A DNA stretch of 64,000 nucleotides from Entoloma clypeatum (Eukaryota > Basidiomycota > Agaricomycetes > Agaricales > Entolomataceae). Location: the NCBI GenBank assembly GCA_963565915.1, contig OY751494.1:2976001-3040000 (forward strand). Direction: 5' to 3'. The notes below the pieces were generated by a model. That model was given only the letters and a program-made list of their open reading frames with translations. It was not told where the DNA came from and did not search any database. Below, one piece after another: positions 34,142-45,547 of the stretch (positions are counted from its first letter, which is position 1; every line of letters begins with the position of its first letter). The translations under genes and the position numbers were made by a program.

Positions 34142-35603
34142 GTAATGTGTGCCTACACAGTCTTTGTTGACCAATTTATTCTAGTCTTTGGATATTTGGG
34201 GTTAATTAGTCGTTCAGACTACTTCTCGTGTACGTAGTACATGGAATTTTTCAGCGAGAACTTTCTGCACCGCAGTTTACGCTTGGCTCGCGAAGAGAAA
34301 GCAACTTCGTATTCTCCTACCATTCTGGCTCAATCTCAACATTTTCAACGCGTGCTTGCTTTCCTTATGTCGGTTCAATACTACTATCTGGGCAATGGTG
34401 GTTTTTTGGCTCGCCGTTTTCTAGGAGGGCTATTGGTGCTCGTTCGTGGGGAATTAAAGGCTCTTTGTTAGTTCGCTGATCCCTCTTATCGAGAGATGAT
34501 TTATGTGACCACTTGGGACGACATCCAGACTACAATATTCAAGAATCAGGCTTACAAGGGTGGTCTGCACACTATATTGCCACCAATCTGCGAAGCTACT
34601 TTGCCAACCATGTTCTGATAAAGGAAGGCTGTAGTGGCGGTAATTCTAACTATTCTCTATGGAACTGAATTGCGCTGACACTTGATTTGGTAAAAACTTC
34701 GATTCGAGAGACCTAACTCATGAGCGCTAGTTATGAGCGAAGGGGTTGATCGAGAGAATGTATTCCAGCTCCCGATGAAGTAATTGACGGTGTTCATCGC
34801 ACCTGGCTCCCAATGCTTTGCGGTGTCATGCGTGTCAGTGCTCCCAAAAAGTCAGGTTCCGCGTAAACTTACGTCTCAATGTTACTCACTGCCAACACCA
34901 GGAGATGCTCGCCAATGACGAGTTCAACATTTTACTGGCCTACGCACTACAGGTAAGTCCTTGGATGGGACATTAATGGCCCCGCCCCGAACTCACCGGT
35001 CTCTAAAAAGTCCGTTTGCGTGCTGGGTAACTTTATCCTTTGCAAAGCCGGTGAATTACTCACCCACTGTCTATGTGCCTTTGGTCATAAGGTTAAATGA
35101 CCGAGTAGTGACGGTTAGATTTGACAGAAACATTCTCACCATGAGTCGGTAGCCTTGTCGGCATTTCATAACAATTGCCTGTGAAGGCATCCGATCGTTG
35201 TTCTCGTGAGGTAAGGACCTTTAGGATCGTAACGGTTCCTTTGGCCCATGTACATGACAGACCACTTAGGTCGGAACCGAAAATAAAATATGAGAATGTG
35301 CGGGACCGAGAACTTGAAGTTATGCTTTGCTCGAGGTCACCCTGAATCTCCCAAAGCAGTCATCAAAGCCGTCAAAGGATCCACCGTTGACTGAAAGTGA
35401 GTCATTGTGAGCACTCCTGCAGGGTGAAGAGGATCTTCCCCGACGTGGCAAAAAATAGAAAATGACGGCTGACAGGACTTGCAACGTTCAGAGTGTCAGT
35501 GGGGATCCCCGATTTGGAGGGAGCGCGGACGCAACGTGCCCTCCGTCTGCCGCAGATATATAAACCTCCCGAGTCGCTGTCGAGATGGACCATTTCCTCT
35601 CTG
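34142..35603. other. Long stretch without a recognised gene
   Basis: About 1.4 kb with only short, unconvincing frames (for example 34241-34471 plus, and a later one containing EMIYVTTWDDIQ near 34495). Stops interrupt any longer reading, and I found no splice pattern that yields a known family. A TATA-like sequence, ATATATAA, at about 35556-35563 sits some 45 bp upstream of the ATG at 35604 and probably serves that gene. Confidence 0.4.
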
Positions 35604-36287
35604 ATGCCCGTCTCCATCTTCACTCGCCCGGACTCTCCTCCCCCCCGCGCACCGTCCCCGGACATAGTTCATAACCCCCTCCCCTCCCCGTACTTGCGCC
35701 CTCGCCTTCCTTCCTCGTCGTCCAGCCAGCAATCATTGCCGGCTTACGCTCCCTTGACCCCTCCTGGCCTGATCCCCTTCGCTCGCGCTCCAAAATCACT
35801 TCTCACCGTGCGCTCATGCGACCACCTTGCCGCGAGTCACGCGAGAGAACCCAGGAGGACACGCTCGAACCTAGTCCATTCGTCCCCGCCGTCGTCACCG
35901 GCAGTCCCGCGCTCCTTGCCCCTTCTCGCAGCCTCCCACTCCATCGACCTCGCACCACATCGCCGTTGCCTTTCGAACGCGGTTCCATATCGATCCCCAC
36001 CTCCGAGCCCCACCAGATCCTCTGCTCCTCCCCCCGTACCCCCCATCCCCCCATTCATTCTCACGTCATCTCCCAGCCTCAAGTCAGCCAATTCCTCGCC
36101 GTCGTCTCCCATCACCCCAATACGGCTACCTGAGCTTGATAGCTTGTCTCCTCTATTCGATGCCACAAATGCTCCCCTAAAAAAGGGCTCAGCCTCTCCT
36201 TCGCAGAGATCTCGTTCCATGGGCATGACATGCCTCAAGTTTTTTTCATTGCGAAATTCCAAGAGGAGGCACATCTCCGTTGCATGA
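35604..36287 (+). CDS. Proline/serine-rich disordered protein, function unknown
   Basis: A single-exon frame begins MPVSIFTRPDSPPPRAPSP at 35604. The upstream extension of the frame begins at GTG, not ATG, and a TATA-like element lies about 45 bp before this ATG, so 35604 is the best start. The product of about 227 residues is dominated by proline, serine and arginine (PPPSPTRSSAPPPVPPIPPF) and ends with a basic patch, LKFFSLRNSKRRHISVA. There is no domain, signal or membrane segment. The antisense strand is also open for a long way, which is a side effect of the base composition, so translation is not certain. It could be a regulatory or scaffold protein. Confidence 0.5.
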   Translation: MPVSIFTRPDSPPPRAPSPDIVHNPLPSPYLRPRLPSSSSSQQSLPAYAPLTPPGLIPFARAPKSLLTVRSCDHLAASHAREPRRTRSNLVHSSPPSSPAVPRSLPLLAASHSIDLAPHRRCLSNAVPYRSPPPSPTRSSAPPPVPPIPPFILTSSPSLKSANSSPSSPITPIRLPELDSLSPLFDATNAPLKKGSASPSQRSRSMGMTCLKFFSLRNSKRRHISVA

Positions 36288-36872
36288 GCTGAGGCGGTGG
36301 TAGCAATCTGGAAAACATCCCATAGAGCTTGAACGGCACCTCTAACCTTCTTGAACTTACTTTACCACTCCTTTAATTTTCTTGCCCGCTTCATCCATTC
36401 TCTTGTACTTGCTGTCACTATACTCACTTTGCCCTGTTGTTCGACCATTACGCACCATCACTCTCACCTCACATCGCTGTACAGCCTACGCACGTTACAT
36501 ACTAGTATTGTACAGACCTTAATAGTAATTTGCCTGTGTGTATCCACATCAGAGTCTACTTATTTGTCGTACTTACTCGAAGACGACGACCAGTCTCTTA
36601 GCGAGAGTATCCATGCACATCGCAATGATGAACGGCCCCCTTGGTTACTCCTCAGCAACATGGCTGTCCTCTTGGTCCATCATCTTCAATCATCTATAAA
36701 ACATCTCGGGGTTTCCTTATAATCTCACTATTTGGGGTGCTTCCCAGAGAGATCCTAGGACGTCCTCTGTAAGCACAGTGACCTTTCTCATTGCCTCTGA
36801 CCGATGTCGCTCTCCCACACGCATGCATAGAAACTTGAAATCTTTCATTCCCGCCCTCGCCATTCGCAGAAG
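36288..36872. other. Pyrimidine-rich intergenic region
   Basis: CT-rich on the plus strand up to the ATG at 36873, as in many fungal promoters. A plus frame at 36351-36722 lacks protein-like features beyond one hydrophobic stretch and is not called. Confidence 0.35.
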
Positions 36873-37313
36873 ATGTCAACAGATACCTTGGTCATCATTC
36901 TCGCATGCGCTACCATCGGGCTCATGGTGACGTTGTTCGTGATCACAATCGTTCTGTGCAAACGTGGGTCGTGTTCGAAGCGGGACCCCGAAGGTGGCCT
37001 ATGGAAGAACAACCTCGTCACGGCCTCTCAAGAGGATTCGCCGCCGCCCTACCCGGACCAAACGCTCCAATTTCCATCTCCAGCTTATGTTCCCTCCAGC
37101 CAATCTCTCAGTTATCTACCAGTCCTCAAAACACCAGATCACTCGAATGACCACGTCCTCCTTTTTATGCTGCCTTCCGAACTTCCTCTCTATTCCCCGT
37201 CCGCGTGCTCTCCCACCCTTTATAGTCCATCAAGACTGGCCGACGATCCGATCACTCTCGTTCCTCCCGCAGCAACCCGAGACCATGTTTGGGATCCTCT
37301 TGGTAAAACTTGA
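36873..37313 (+). CDS. Small single-pass membrane protein with a PPxY motif
   Basis: The frame MSTDTLVIILACATIGLMVT (ATG 36873) gives a 146-residue protein with one membrane span at about residues 6-29, followed by a basic cysteine-containing juxtamembrane stretch (CKRGSCSKRDPE). The rest is a cytosolic tail rich in proline and serine. PPPY at residues 57-60 is a perfect PPxY motif, the ligand of WW domains in Nedd4/Rsp5 ubiquitin ligases. Short single-span proteins with PPxY motifs often act as ligase adaptors. I do not recognise a family, and the role is inferred from the motif alone. Confidence 0.6.
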   Translation: MSTDTLVIILACATIGLMVTLFVITIVLCKRGSCSKRDPEGGLWKNNLVTASQEDSPPPYPDQTLQFPSPAYVPSSQSLSYLPVLKTPDHSNDHVLLFMLPSELPLYSPSACSPTLYSPSRLADDPITLVPPAATRDHVWDPLGKT

Positions 37314-38043
37314 TCTTTGTGAGTACCAACATGAGTATTCCGATGTCAAATCTTAAGGGATTTTCACAGTGCATATATCATGCAGACATCCGAGTCTCAA
37401 GACCACATGGGAGGCTTCTCCGTCATCCGAGCAGGCCATGGACCGTGATAAAATTTCGTCCGCAGAGGCGAGATCCGCACCTGAATGACCGACCTGAGGG
37501 GGGCGGAGCTGAGTTGACTTCGATAAATGGTCTTGCTTGATGGACGGAGAACGAGAGGGAAAGTGCACTCTCTCGGCACGCTAGAGTGCTTTGGCGGAAC
37601 ACTCTGCAAGTTCGGAGCTAAAAATACGCCAAGGGGGGGATTCCATAGACGGCTTGCAATCGTTGCGCTCCACTCCTCACCAGTATAATCTTGTGACCGA
37701 GAAATGGCGGCGAGCTTTTCAGCGTCAACAATCTGTTAATGTTGTAGCATCCTATGTCTGTTCGATGAAATCGGTCGATTGCGTTGAATATATCTTTTCG
37801 GTCTGATAGTAACGGATTGCAACATGGAGTGCGTAGATGCGCGACAGAAAAACTTGCACAATACAAATAAGAGATGGAAGATACAGACTAGAAGATACAA
37901 CTGTAAGACGATCAGGAACCGGGCGTCAGCTATCGTTATAAGATACAAAATAAGGGGAAAAAATCATACCGGATATACTACAGCTTTGGCCACGAGTAAA
38001 TGGATTGTCCGCCCAGTCGGTGTCAATCACGATAAAACAAAAT
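37314..38043. other. Intergenic 3' regions, no gene seen
   Basis: Convergent 3' flanks of the membrane-protein gene and the coiled-coil gene. Frames are short, AT-rich towards 37,800-37,960, and carry no recognisable protein. Confidence 0.4.
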
Positions 38044-39221
38044 TCAAAGTCCCATTCGTTCTGCCAACGTCCGATCACCCGAAAGTGATTCATTTGACAC
38101 CGACGCGCGGTCGACTCTTCGCCCTGGACCTCCTCGATTTGTGCCTCCACTGAAATTTCCATTGCGTCGGTGAGCCTGAGTCCGATGACCATCCCGGTCC
38201 CTCTCTCTTTCTCTATTCGGCACCCCGGGATGTCGCCCCTTTTCTCGCTCACGTTCTTTGTCCTGTTCATGAGAAGGTGGTCTGACCCTGGGATCTGCCT
38301 CGAGTTCCATTCTGACGTGATTGGATTTTCCTCTTGCGTCTGGCAACCGCCGTGGTGGGTACTCTCGTGTATCACGACTTGCGTTACGTGGATGACTGTG
38401 GACCTTGTGATGGGGCAAAGGCATATTTGTTCGGACTGGTGGCGAGGCCTGCGGTTCTGACAGACGAGGTCTTTTATGAGCCCTTGGACCAGTTGGGGGT
38501 AATTTAGTTCCACCATCGGCGGAGTGCAAGGACATTGGGTTATAGGGGGCGTGAGGAGATTTCGAGTGGGATTTGCTATTCCCGACAGCGTTGCCTGCAT
38601 GAGCGGCGTTCAGGAAGTTCTCGTAAGCTTTATCCAACTCCGTGCTATGTCTAAGGATAAGCGCCCGAGTCAAGGGAGATGATATCACGTACGATAGAGA
38701 GGTTATGACTTGATGTGATTCTGTGAACCATATTACGCATTCCAATGCAAAAGGAGGCGGGAGAATGGTGACGAACCTCGCAACGCCCCCTGCAATCTAT
38801 CCACAACCTTCCGTAGGCCATATACCTCCTCCTTTAACTTCCCTGTCTCCCCTAGTTTAAGGAGATGGTACAATTCGTCGTTCTCTTCTTGAAGCAGTCG
38901 AGCCCTTTGAGCCAGCGCAGCAGTTACTGTATTGGAGCCCGAAGTCGCGGTTGTACCAGTTGACGAGGCTGCTGCTTGGATGTGTGGTAGCAACACGGAA
39001 AGTAGAGCAGGCGGAAGGGAGACGGGATCACTCGTTGAAGGTCCCGGCTGCACGGTCAGGGATTGTCGAAGACGGGTTACTTCATTCTGCGTGTGTGGTT
39101 AGGTCCGTAAGACATGGTGTTCGCGTTTCACGAAGACCTCACATTCAACCCTGCGAGTTGCTTGTCCCTTGACCGCAAGAGGGTTTCCAGCTCGAGCTCT
39201 CGAGCTGTTGGAAGGTCCATC
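38044..39221 (-). CDS. Coiled-coil protein with a charged RE/RD-rich tail
   Basis: The best start is MDLPTARELELETLLRSRDK at 39219-39221. After an intron, NEVTRLRQSLTVQPGPS and a linker lead to a strong coiled coil: ARLLQEENDELYHLLKLGET, LKEEVYGLRKVVDRLQGAL, then ESHQVITSLS and TELDKAYENFL across two short introns. The second half is disordered and highly charged, with HKRPRLSEPQ (a nuclear-signal-like patch), EREREKGRHP and RERERDRDGHRT, ending RTLAERMGL at 38044. RE/RD runs of this sort are common in RNA-processing proteins. I do not recognise the family and assign no function. Confidence 0.72.
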
Positions 39222-39898
39222 ACCGAAATTCGCAAATCCAAGACGTGACTGTGCACTGCAGTGTGCTTGTGAGATGATAGTCGCTGAGCGCTGAGCGGAC
39301 GTTGAAACACGCAGCGATGCACAAAGTACTGATAGCCACATACAATTACTCTCCTCCAGCTCTTTATATATATATGCAACCATGAAATGAGACCTCAACT
39401 TTAGCCCTCAGACAATATCGAGATACTTGAGTGATCCATTTTTCGTGCTGGCTACCGTGTCGCGCAGGGTAGAACATACTCGAGAAATACAAGTCCCTCT
39501 CTGCAGTAGCATGGCTTGATGTTTGAACTTGTGTTCAATAACAATCATGACCAAACAAAAGCCTCCTTGAAGAAAAAAAACGATTCAGGATCTTTCTTGC
39601 TCTAATGACAACGATGACTCTCCATTCAAAGGTGCGTTTTTCTTCTGAACTCGCTCAAATTCTGGCCGTGATGTCAAATTTATTCACACTGTCTGAACGT
39701 CTGTGTGAAAAGCACTTGCGTAATGAGTCCTTTCTACAACGGTAGCTGAGCCTATCTCTTTCTCATTATCTCACCTTGTTAGCTCTTTGCATTATCTCAC
39801 ATGTCAACATTCTCCAGGTTGAATATAATATCGTCCCAGGCCTTTGAACGGATCGATTCGGGATATAGCATGTACATGTATTCAGCCAAAAGTGCAAT
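39222..39898. other. Intergenic, no gene seen
   Basis: It includes a short TATATATATA run near 39364-39374, about 145 bp upstream of the coiled-coil gene, and the 3' flank of the STEEP1-like gene. No coding frame stands out. Confidence 0.35.
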
Positions 39899-40556
39899 TC
39901 ATTGTGTGACAACTTCGGATCCATCGAAAGCATCTTCGGGTGTCTGACCCTGCATTTGAGTGAGCGCTCCAGCGAGGATATAAAAGAAAGGCCCAGATTT
40001 GAGGGGGGTTGCGGTAGATTGATATCCAACAGCCAAGGAGCAGCGCGGACATTGGAACCGATATTGCCGTTCATGACCACCTTGCCTTACTTTTTATTTC
40101 AGACAGGTGAGCAGGTTGGTCAATGATGAGCGTACCTCTCGAGGAGGATGGAATCTCCCGGAACAGCGTTTAATTTAAACACTCTCGCCTTTCCCTGATC
40201 GCTGTCTAGTGTTCGGACGACGATAGAGTTGTCAGTCTTACGTCGTGGCAGCGCAGCGAGACTCTTGTCAATGACGAGCTAACACAAGAGTGGTTCATGC
40301 GGGCGGAACATAAGGAGAGTTAACTTACGATAAACTCGCCACAAATACAATCTAAGAAAGGAAGTGATGAAGGAACTTTATAAGTTCAACATTCTATTAT
40401 AGTAGGCTTACAATACACACGCAACGCTGCGGCGGAAGATGCTGTGGGCCGGGCTAAATGAGGGCCTGGTTATGTTCGAGATCTCTGGATTGGAGGGGCA
40501 AGTACCAGACCATCTGTGGAAGACGAGACGGCAGAGCGCGAGACGACCTTGGGCAT
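39899..40556 (-). CDS. STEEP1/UPF0428-family zinc-site protein (human CXorf56 homologue)
   Basis: Human STEEP1 assists ER exit of STING. The family is conserved in fungi, which lack STING. The first exon reads MPKVVSRSAVSSSTD from the ATG at 40554-40556, nearly the same as the human start. Four small exons follow: LRVYYCICGEFI (the YYCxCG motif), LVIDKSLAALPRRKTDNSIV, KARVFKLNAVPGDSILLE, and ERQYRFQCPRCSLAVGYQ (the second CxxC). It then ends GALTQMQGQTPEDAFDGSEV with TGA at 39899-39901. All joins use GT-AG ends. The product of about 150 residues lacks the C-terminal coiled coil of the animal protein. The single-base phases of each intron agree, so I am fairly confident. Confidence 0.85.
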
Positions 40557-40710
40557 CGGATTCAAGCACGGAATTATTTAATTTTTAAATCGTACACAGG
40601 CACTGCATCTTGCTCACGTGATCCAACTTTCTTGATCTCAAAGGTTGCTCCCCCACGGGTCACAACTACTCCAGTGTCCTTCCAGGTCCATTACCCTCCG
40701 CCCTTCCAGG

Positions 40711-42685
40711 ATGGCAGAAAAAGACCCCAGTGCGAGGCTGCGAAGAGCAGTAAAGGGTGGGTTTACGCGCCGGAGAACAATGACATGCTCAATCCGATGA
40801 TAACCAGAAAATAACTTGTTCCTTGTCAAACGTCTTACCCAGAGAACCGACATGCGGAACATCGATCCTTCTCCAAGACGTTATACCTCCCTTGCATGGG
40901 CTGCTGTCATGGGACACGAGGAAACCTTCGAATTCCTGCTGGCGGCTGGTCACGACGACGACGAGTTGAGCAAGGTACTCAATGTCAATGAAATCATTCA
41001 GTCTAATATCTCAAAACCCAGGACTCGGAAAATAACACTATACTTATGCTTCTTGCTGATACTAAACCTCTGACGGCTAACTCCTATGCTGCTCAAGCCA
41101 CGACTTGCGACGATATCTCTGGCGCGACTTTGAGGATGGCCCGCCTTTATTATGACCGCTATCCTTGGATTTTAGACTGGTCAAACGTGCAAGGGAAAAC
41201 GGCACTGCATATAGCCGCGCTCAAAGGAAACGAGGAGCTCGTCAGGGTGAGTATCATTGACTTTAGAGAATCCTTGATCCTTGATTTATAGTGGTTGCCT
41301 AGATGCTTTGCGATTTGGGCGCCGATTTTGATCTTGCAGATAACAAAGGCAACACTCCGCTACATTAGTGAGCATCCGATTCCACGTCGGTGATATCTGC
41401 TCGCTGAACTAGTGGTTCTTCCAGCGCTAGTTCTTGGGGACATATACCTGTTAGGACTTCTTCTACAGCCATTGTAAGAATGATAAACCTGATTTCTCTA
41501 GGTTGTACAACTCCTAATCGAAAGAGGCTGCCAATTTACTGCTCGAAATAATGAGGGGTTTACGGCATCAGATTATGCTTATTCGTGAGCATCCCTTCGT
41601 ATACAATCCTTCATTTCTTTTTGTTTACCGAAAAATCTTACAGGTTCAGTACGAGAGAAACTCTACAAGATACTGCACGTCTAGCCTTCGAGAACAATAA
41701 AAAAGCTCGCAGGAATGTCTTCGCACAGGCAGCTGAGAGGGGTAATGAATGGGGACGTTCATCCCCCGCCGATATGCCGCCACCTGTTCCGCCAAAACCT
41801 TGTGCAGCCTCTTCACGGATGAGAAGTGGGTCTGGCACGAGCCGTACTACTAACCCCATCTCAGAGAGTGGGGAAATCGATAGCAATGGTTCAGCACTTG
41901 GCGCGTACGGCCGGTTATCTCACTCGTATTCAACATCTCCGCCGCGCCAACCCGCCGGAAATCACTCTCAGGCTCAACATCCATATATTCACCATACAAC
42001 TCAAAGCGGAACGAGCGGCACAGTTCCCTTCTCAATGTCAAGCGCAACTCTCAGCCCTCCTGTCAACCCTGCTTCAGCATTATCCCCGATCGCGAATCGC
42101 ATGCGAGAGCGAGATGCGGATGCGAGAGAAAAGTATTTAATGCGGAATCGAAGTGGAAGCCAGGGTACCTCTTCTACGGATAACAGATCGCAAACCGGTT
42201 CAAACTATTCATTAGCTGGCCCCTCGGGAAATGGAGATAATACCTCCCCTTTCAACCACCTCCCCTATAACGGCACCCCAACCCCACGAAGATTACGTCC
42301 CTCGGTATCAGCTGCGCAACTACGCACTCCGGGGGATTCTGTCGGAACCCACAACAGTCCACATACCATGCAAATACAGCCTGAAAGCCGTCACAGGGCT
42401 GGGACAGGCCCAACTACACGACCAGTCCATCCCTCTTCGTCGCTTTTTACAAGATCTTCATCTACGTCAACTTCACCACATCAAGGCGTTCTTGAAAATA
42501 GCGAAAGTTACATGGGTCCACCAAGCCAGTATGCGCAGTTTCCCGATCCTCCAGAAAGTCAGGCTAGCGCGCCGACGACTAATCGTCGGAAAGGTTTTCA
42601 CCTTCTATCCAAACCTTTACCAAACATTGAAAACACAATTCATCGGCGAGGAATGTCTGCTGCCTCCAGTCGGGGCACATCATAG
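40711..42685 (+). CDS. AVO2: Avo2-like ankyrin-repeat TORC2 subunit
   Basis: Avo2 is a non-essential TOR complex 2 subunit at the plasma membrane. The start MAEKDPSARLRRAVK at 40711 splices to ENNLFLVKRLTQRTDMRNID, closely resembling the yeast Avo2 start (SVRLREAIIEGNLLIVKRL). Ankyrin repeats follow: YTSLAWAAVMGHEETFEFLL, GKTALHIAALKGNEELVR, MLCDLGADFDLADNKGNTPL, and VVQLLIERGCQFTARNNEGF. After the repeats comes ETLQDTARLAFENNKKARRN, then a long disordered tail rich in serine, threonine and proline with PPPVPPKP. The last segment, RKGFHLLSKPLPNIENTI, may be a short conserved end. Five introns lie in the ankyrin part; the tail is one exon. Confidence 0.85.
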
Positions 42686-42936
42686 TTTACATTGCTGCAT
42701 ATTTATTCAGTCATCAAGTGCACCATTAATACAGTAGTTAGCCGTTTCTCGTCCTGCTGTGATTGTTCTTTTAGTTGTATTATTCGGACAGTGTATCATT
42801 GCAGTTGTTTGCCAGATATAGATATCGTTGTGATGTGCGGCATGTTCGAAGCTACTTAAGCTTAATACTCTGCGGATGCTCCCTTCAACTCACCATCAAC
42901 GTCCATCTTGCCCACTTACCTTCGTGAGACGCAGAG

Positions 42937-45435
42937 ATGATGCCTCCAATCGCGGATGGTGATCCCGACCCAACGACTCAGATCCCTTGGCCAACTGCCC
43001 GAGTGAGACAACCACTGAGTCCAATGCCTGCCAGCAACGACAATGCTCAGCGAAACCTGGCTCAGAACGGTCCCAAGACAACAGCAATTGAACCCAACAG
43101 ACGTTTATTGACGACATGGAACCTCATTACACTCAGCATATCAATGGCTGGCGCCCAGATTGCCTGGACGGTGGAGCTCGGGTGAGGTAGCAAGTTGTCC
43201 GGAATTTCCATCGCTTACCCCTGTTGTCTAGCTATGGCACGCCCTTCCTTCTGGGCCTCGGACTATCTGAACATGTCACTTCGTTGGTGTGGTTAGCAGG
43301 ACCCATTAGCGGCTTGATAGCGCAGCCAGTGATAGGTCAACAAGTCTTCGAATCCTAGAAATGGACACCCCATCACTAACTATTGTGTCCAGGTGCCCTG
43401 TCCGACTCTTCCCCCTCGAAATACCGTCGGCGGTACTGGGTTGTCCTCTCAACTGTCGCTCTCGTCATCTCCACGTTAACGCTTGCATATTGCCAAGAAC
43501 TGGCAGCATTCCTTGTTGACATCTTCGCTGTAGGTGCCGGTGACTGGGACGAGGAGAGAAACAACAGGGTATTTCTGCTCCATTGGTGCTGCCACAGTTT
43601 CTTACACGATCACAGGCCGTCACCATTGCAATCGGTTTTGCTATTGTGTCCTTCTATGTTCTCGACTTTGCTCTCAATGGCCTACAAGCCTCGCTCAGGA
43701 ACCTTCTGCTCGATGTTGCCCCGGCTTCCCAGCTCAACGCCGGAAATGCTTGGCATGGCAGAATGACAAATGCTGGCAATATAGTTGGATATGGCTTCGG
43801 TACGCAACCTTCCAAAGACAGACCAATAGAATACCCACCGTGCACATGCAGGATTTCTCCCTTTGGCAAAGCTTCCCATCATCCGACTTCTAGGTGGTGG
43901 TCAATTTCGGAAGTTCTGCATCATCTGCATTGTCATTCTTGTCACCACGGTTTGGATCACTTGTTACTTGCATGAAGAAAAAGAACATCCAACAGTCCAT
44001 AGAAAAAACAGGTTCGCTTATCCTCACAATTTCTGGTTTGAAGTTCACGCCCGCTCCATCTTAATCAGAAATTTCCGGGATGTATTCACGAACATCCATA
44101 CCGCGCTGATCAATCTTCCGAAACCTGTGAGGCGTGTTTGTTATGTTCAATTGTTTGCCTTCATGGGCTGGTGCGTGTCTCGGTGTGCATATTCATACCT
44201 CGTAATCACTCCTTTGCTTTGTTACTCTAGGTTTCCTTTCCTCTTTTATTCGTGAGTAAAGGTGTTATTATACATACCCATGTAACCTTCTCATGATACC
44301 TTAGTACCACCTATATGGCACAAGTCATGGCCAACGAGCATCAGAAGGAACCTGACCCAGAGCTTGCGACACGAACCGGAGAATTTGCCATGCTTCTGTA
44401 CAGCATTGGTGCGCTGATTTTTATTTGCATTTGAGCCTCTTTCAATCATCTCGCGTAGTCGGTGTCGCTACAGGAACCTTGCTGCCTCATCTCGCAAGTC
44501 GGGACCGCCGTCTAATGGGGCACAAAGAAGATATAGACGAAGATGCTGAGATGACACGCTTGCGGAACACAGTCCGGCAATGGCGCGTCGAAGCAGCACG
44601 TCAGGGTAAACCCCTCCGCCTTCCCGTCATGCCATTTTTGTTGCGGAATATCTGGACGGGTGCTCTGTTGTTTTTCTCCTTCCTCACATTCTCGACGTTC
44701 TTCATCACCACAACTTTCCAAGTGGGTATTCACTAGGCATTGGAGGGTGAAAAAAAAGTCATTCAGCATTCACACAGGCAACAATCTTTATTAGTCTCGT
44801 AGGAATATGCTGGGCTGTAGCAATGTGGGTACCTTTTGCTATCATAATGGAGGTGAGGTTCTTGTCTGCATCCAAGCCATCCTGTTGATCATAGGTGATA
44901 GGTCCTTAAGGAAGGCCCGCCGCCACCTCCCGCCATCGTCAGAAGGCCATCCCACAGTCGAGTTCTGTCCACCCCTCCAGTTTTCCGTCGTCTGAATGAT
45001 GAACGCCAGCCTCTGGTTCGGCGACGTTCATTCGACGAATATGAATACGAACCTGGTGTTGATGAGGCAGGGCCTGTTGCGCCAACGGCGGGAGGGACAG
45101 TCCTCGGCATTCACAATCTTGCCATTGTCCTTCCTCAATTCATTGTACGTTCTGAATGTATCTATTATGAATTTGCAATTTTTTTTCTCAATCCATGTTA
45201 GGTCGCCTTGGTTACGAGTGTAATTTTCCGAATGGTCGACGGGACAAACCCTAACCTCACAGGTGGGACGACATACCTTGGGAAGACAGGCGTTGGCTGG
45301 GTCTTGCGCTTCGGAGGATCTTGCACGTTGTTGGGCGCGATGCTGGCGCGAAGGGTGGCACCCACGCCCACGGAGAAAGCGATGCGACGCCGCCTTGGGG
45401 AAATGAAGCTCCTGGGGGAGGAGCCCTCTGCCTGA
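42937..45435 (+). CDS. Sucrose/glycoside:proton symporter-like MFS protein (GPH type)
   Basis: The product resembles fungal Sut1-like and SLC45-type sugar:proton symporters. A 60-residue hydrophilic N-terminus (MMPPIADGDPDPTTQ) precedes TM1: LITLSISMAGAQIAWTVELG, then YGTPFLLGLGLSEHVTSLVW and GPISGLIAQPVIGALSD. The motif SPSKYRRRYWVVLSTVAL is typical. The second TM pair reads GFAIVSFYVLDFALNGLQAS and LLLDVAPASQLNAGNAW. Then NAGNIVGYGFG, PKPVRRVCYVQLFAFMGWFPFLFYSTTYM (joined over an intron), and a long cytosolic loop around 44500. The end has GIHNLAIVLPQFI, VALVTSVIFRMVDG and GAMLARRVAPTPTEKAM. About ten introns. I am confident in the family; the sugar specificity is not deducible. Confidence 0.86.
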
Positions 45436-45547
45436 TGATCTAGAGTCGTCCCTCTCTTATATAATTATTGTTTGTCGCTCGTTGTAATGCATGCTCATCT
45501 TAGGTTGTCTTGTTTTGTATGCTGTATTCTGGTAATAAATGTGGGGC

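Noticed and set aside
34228..34479. Two overlapping plus ORFs of 76-83 codons.
   Set aside because: No family resemblance, no splice support, and they overlap in different frames.
35837..36274. Long minus-strand ORF opposite the proline/serine-rich gene, with glycine-rich text.
   Set aside because: It mirrors low-complexity sequence on the plus strand; the plus frame has a TATA-like box and better start.
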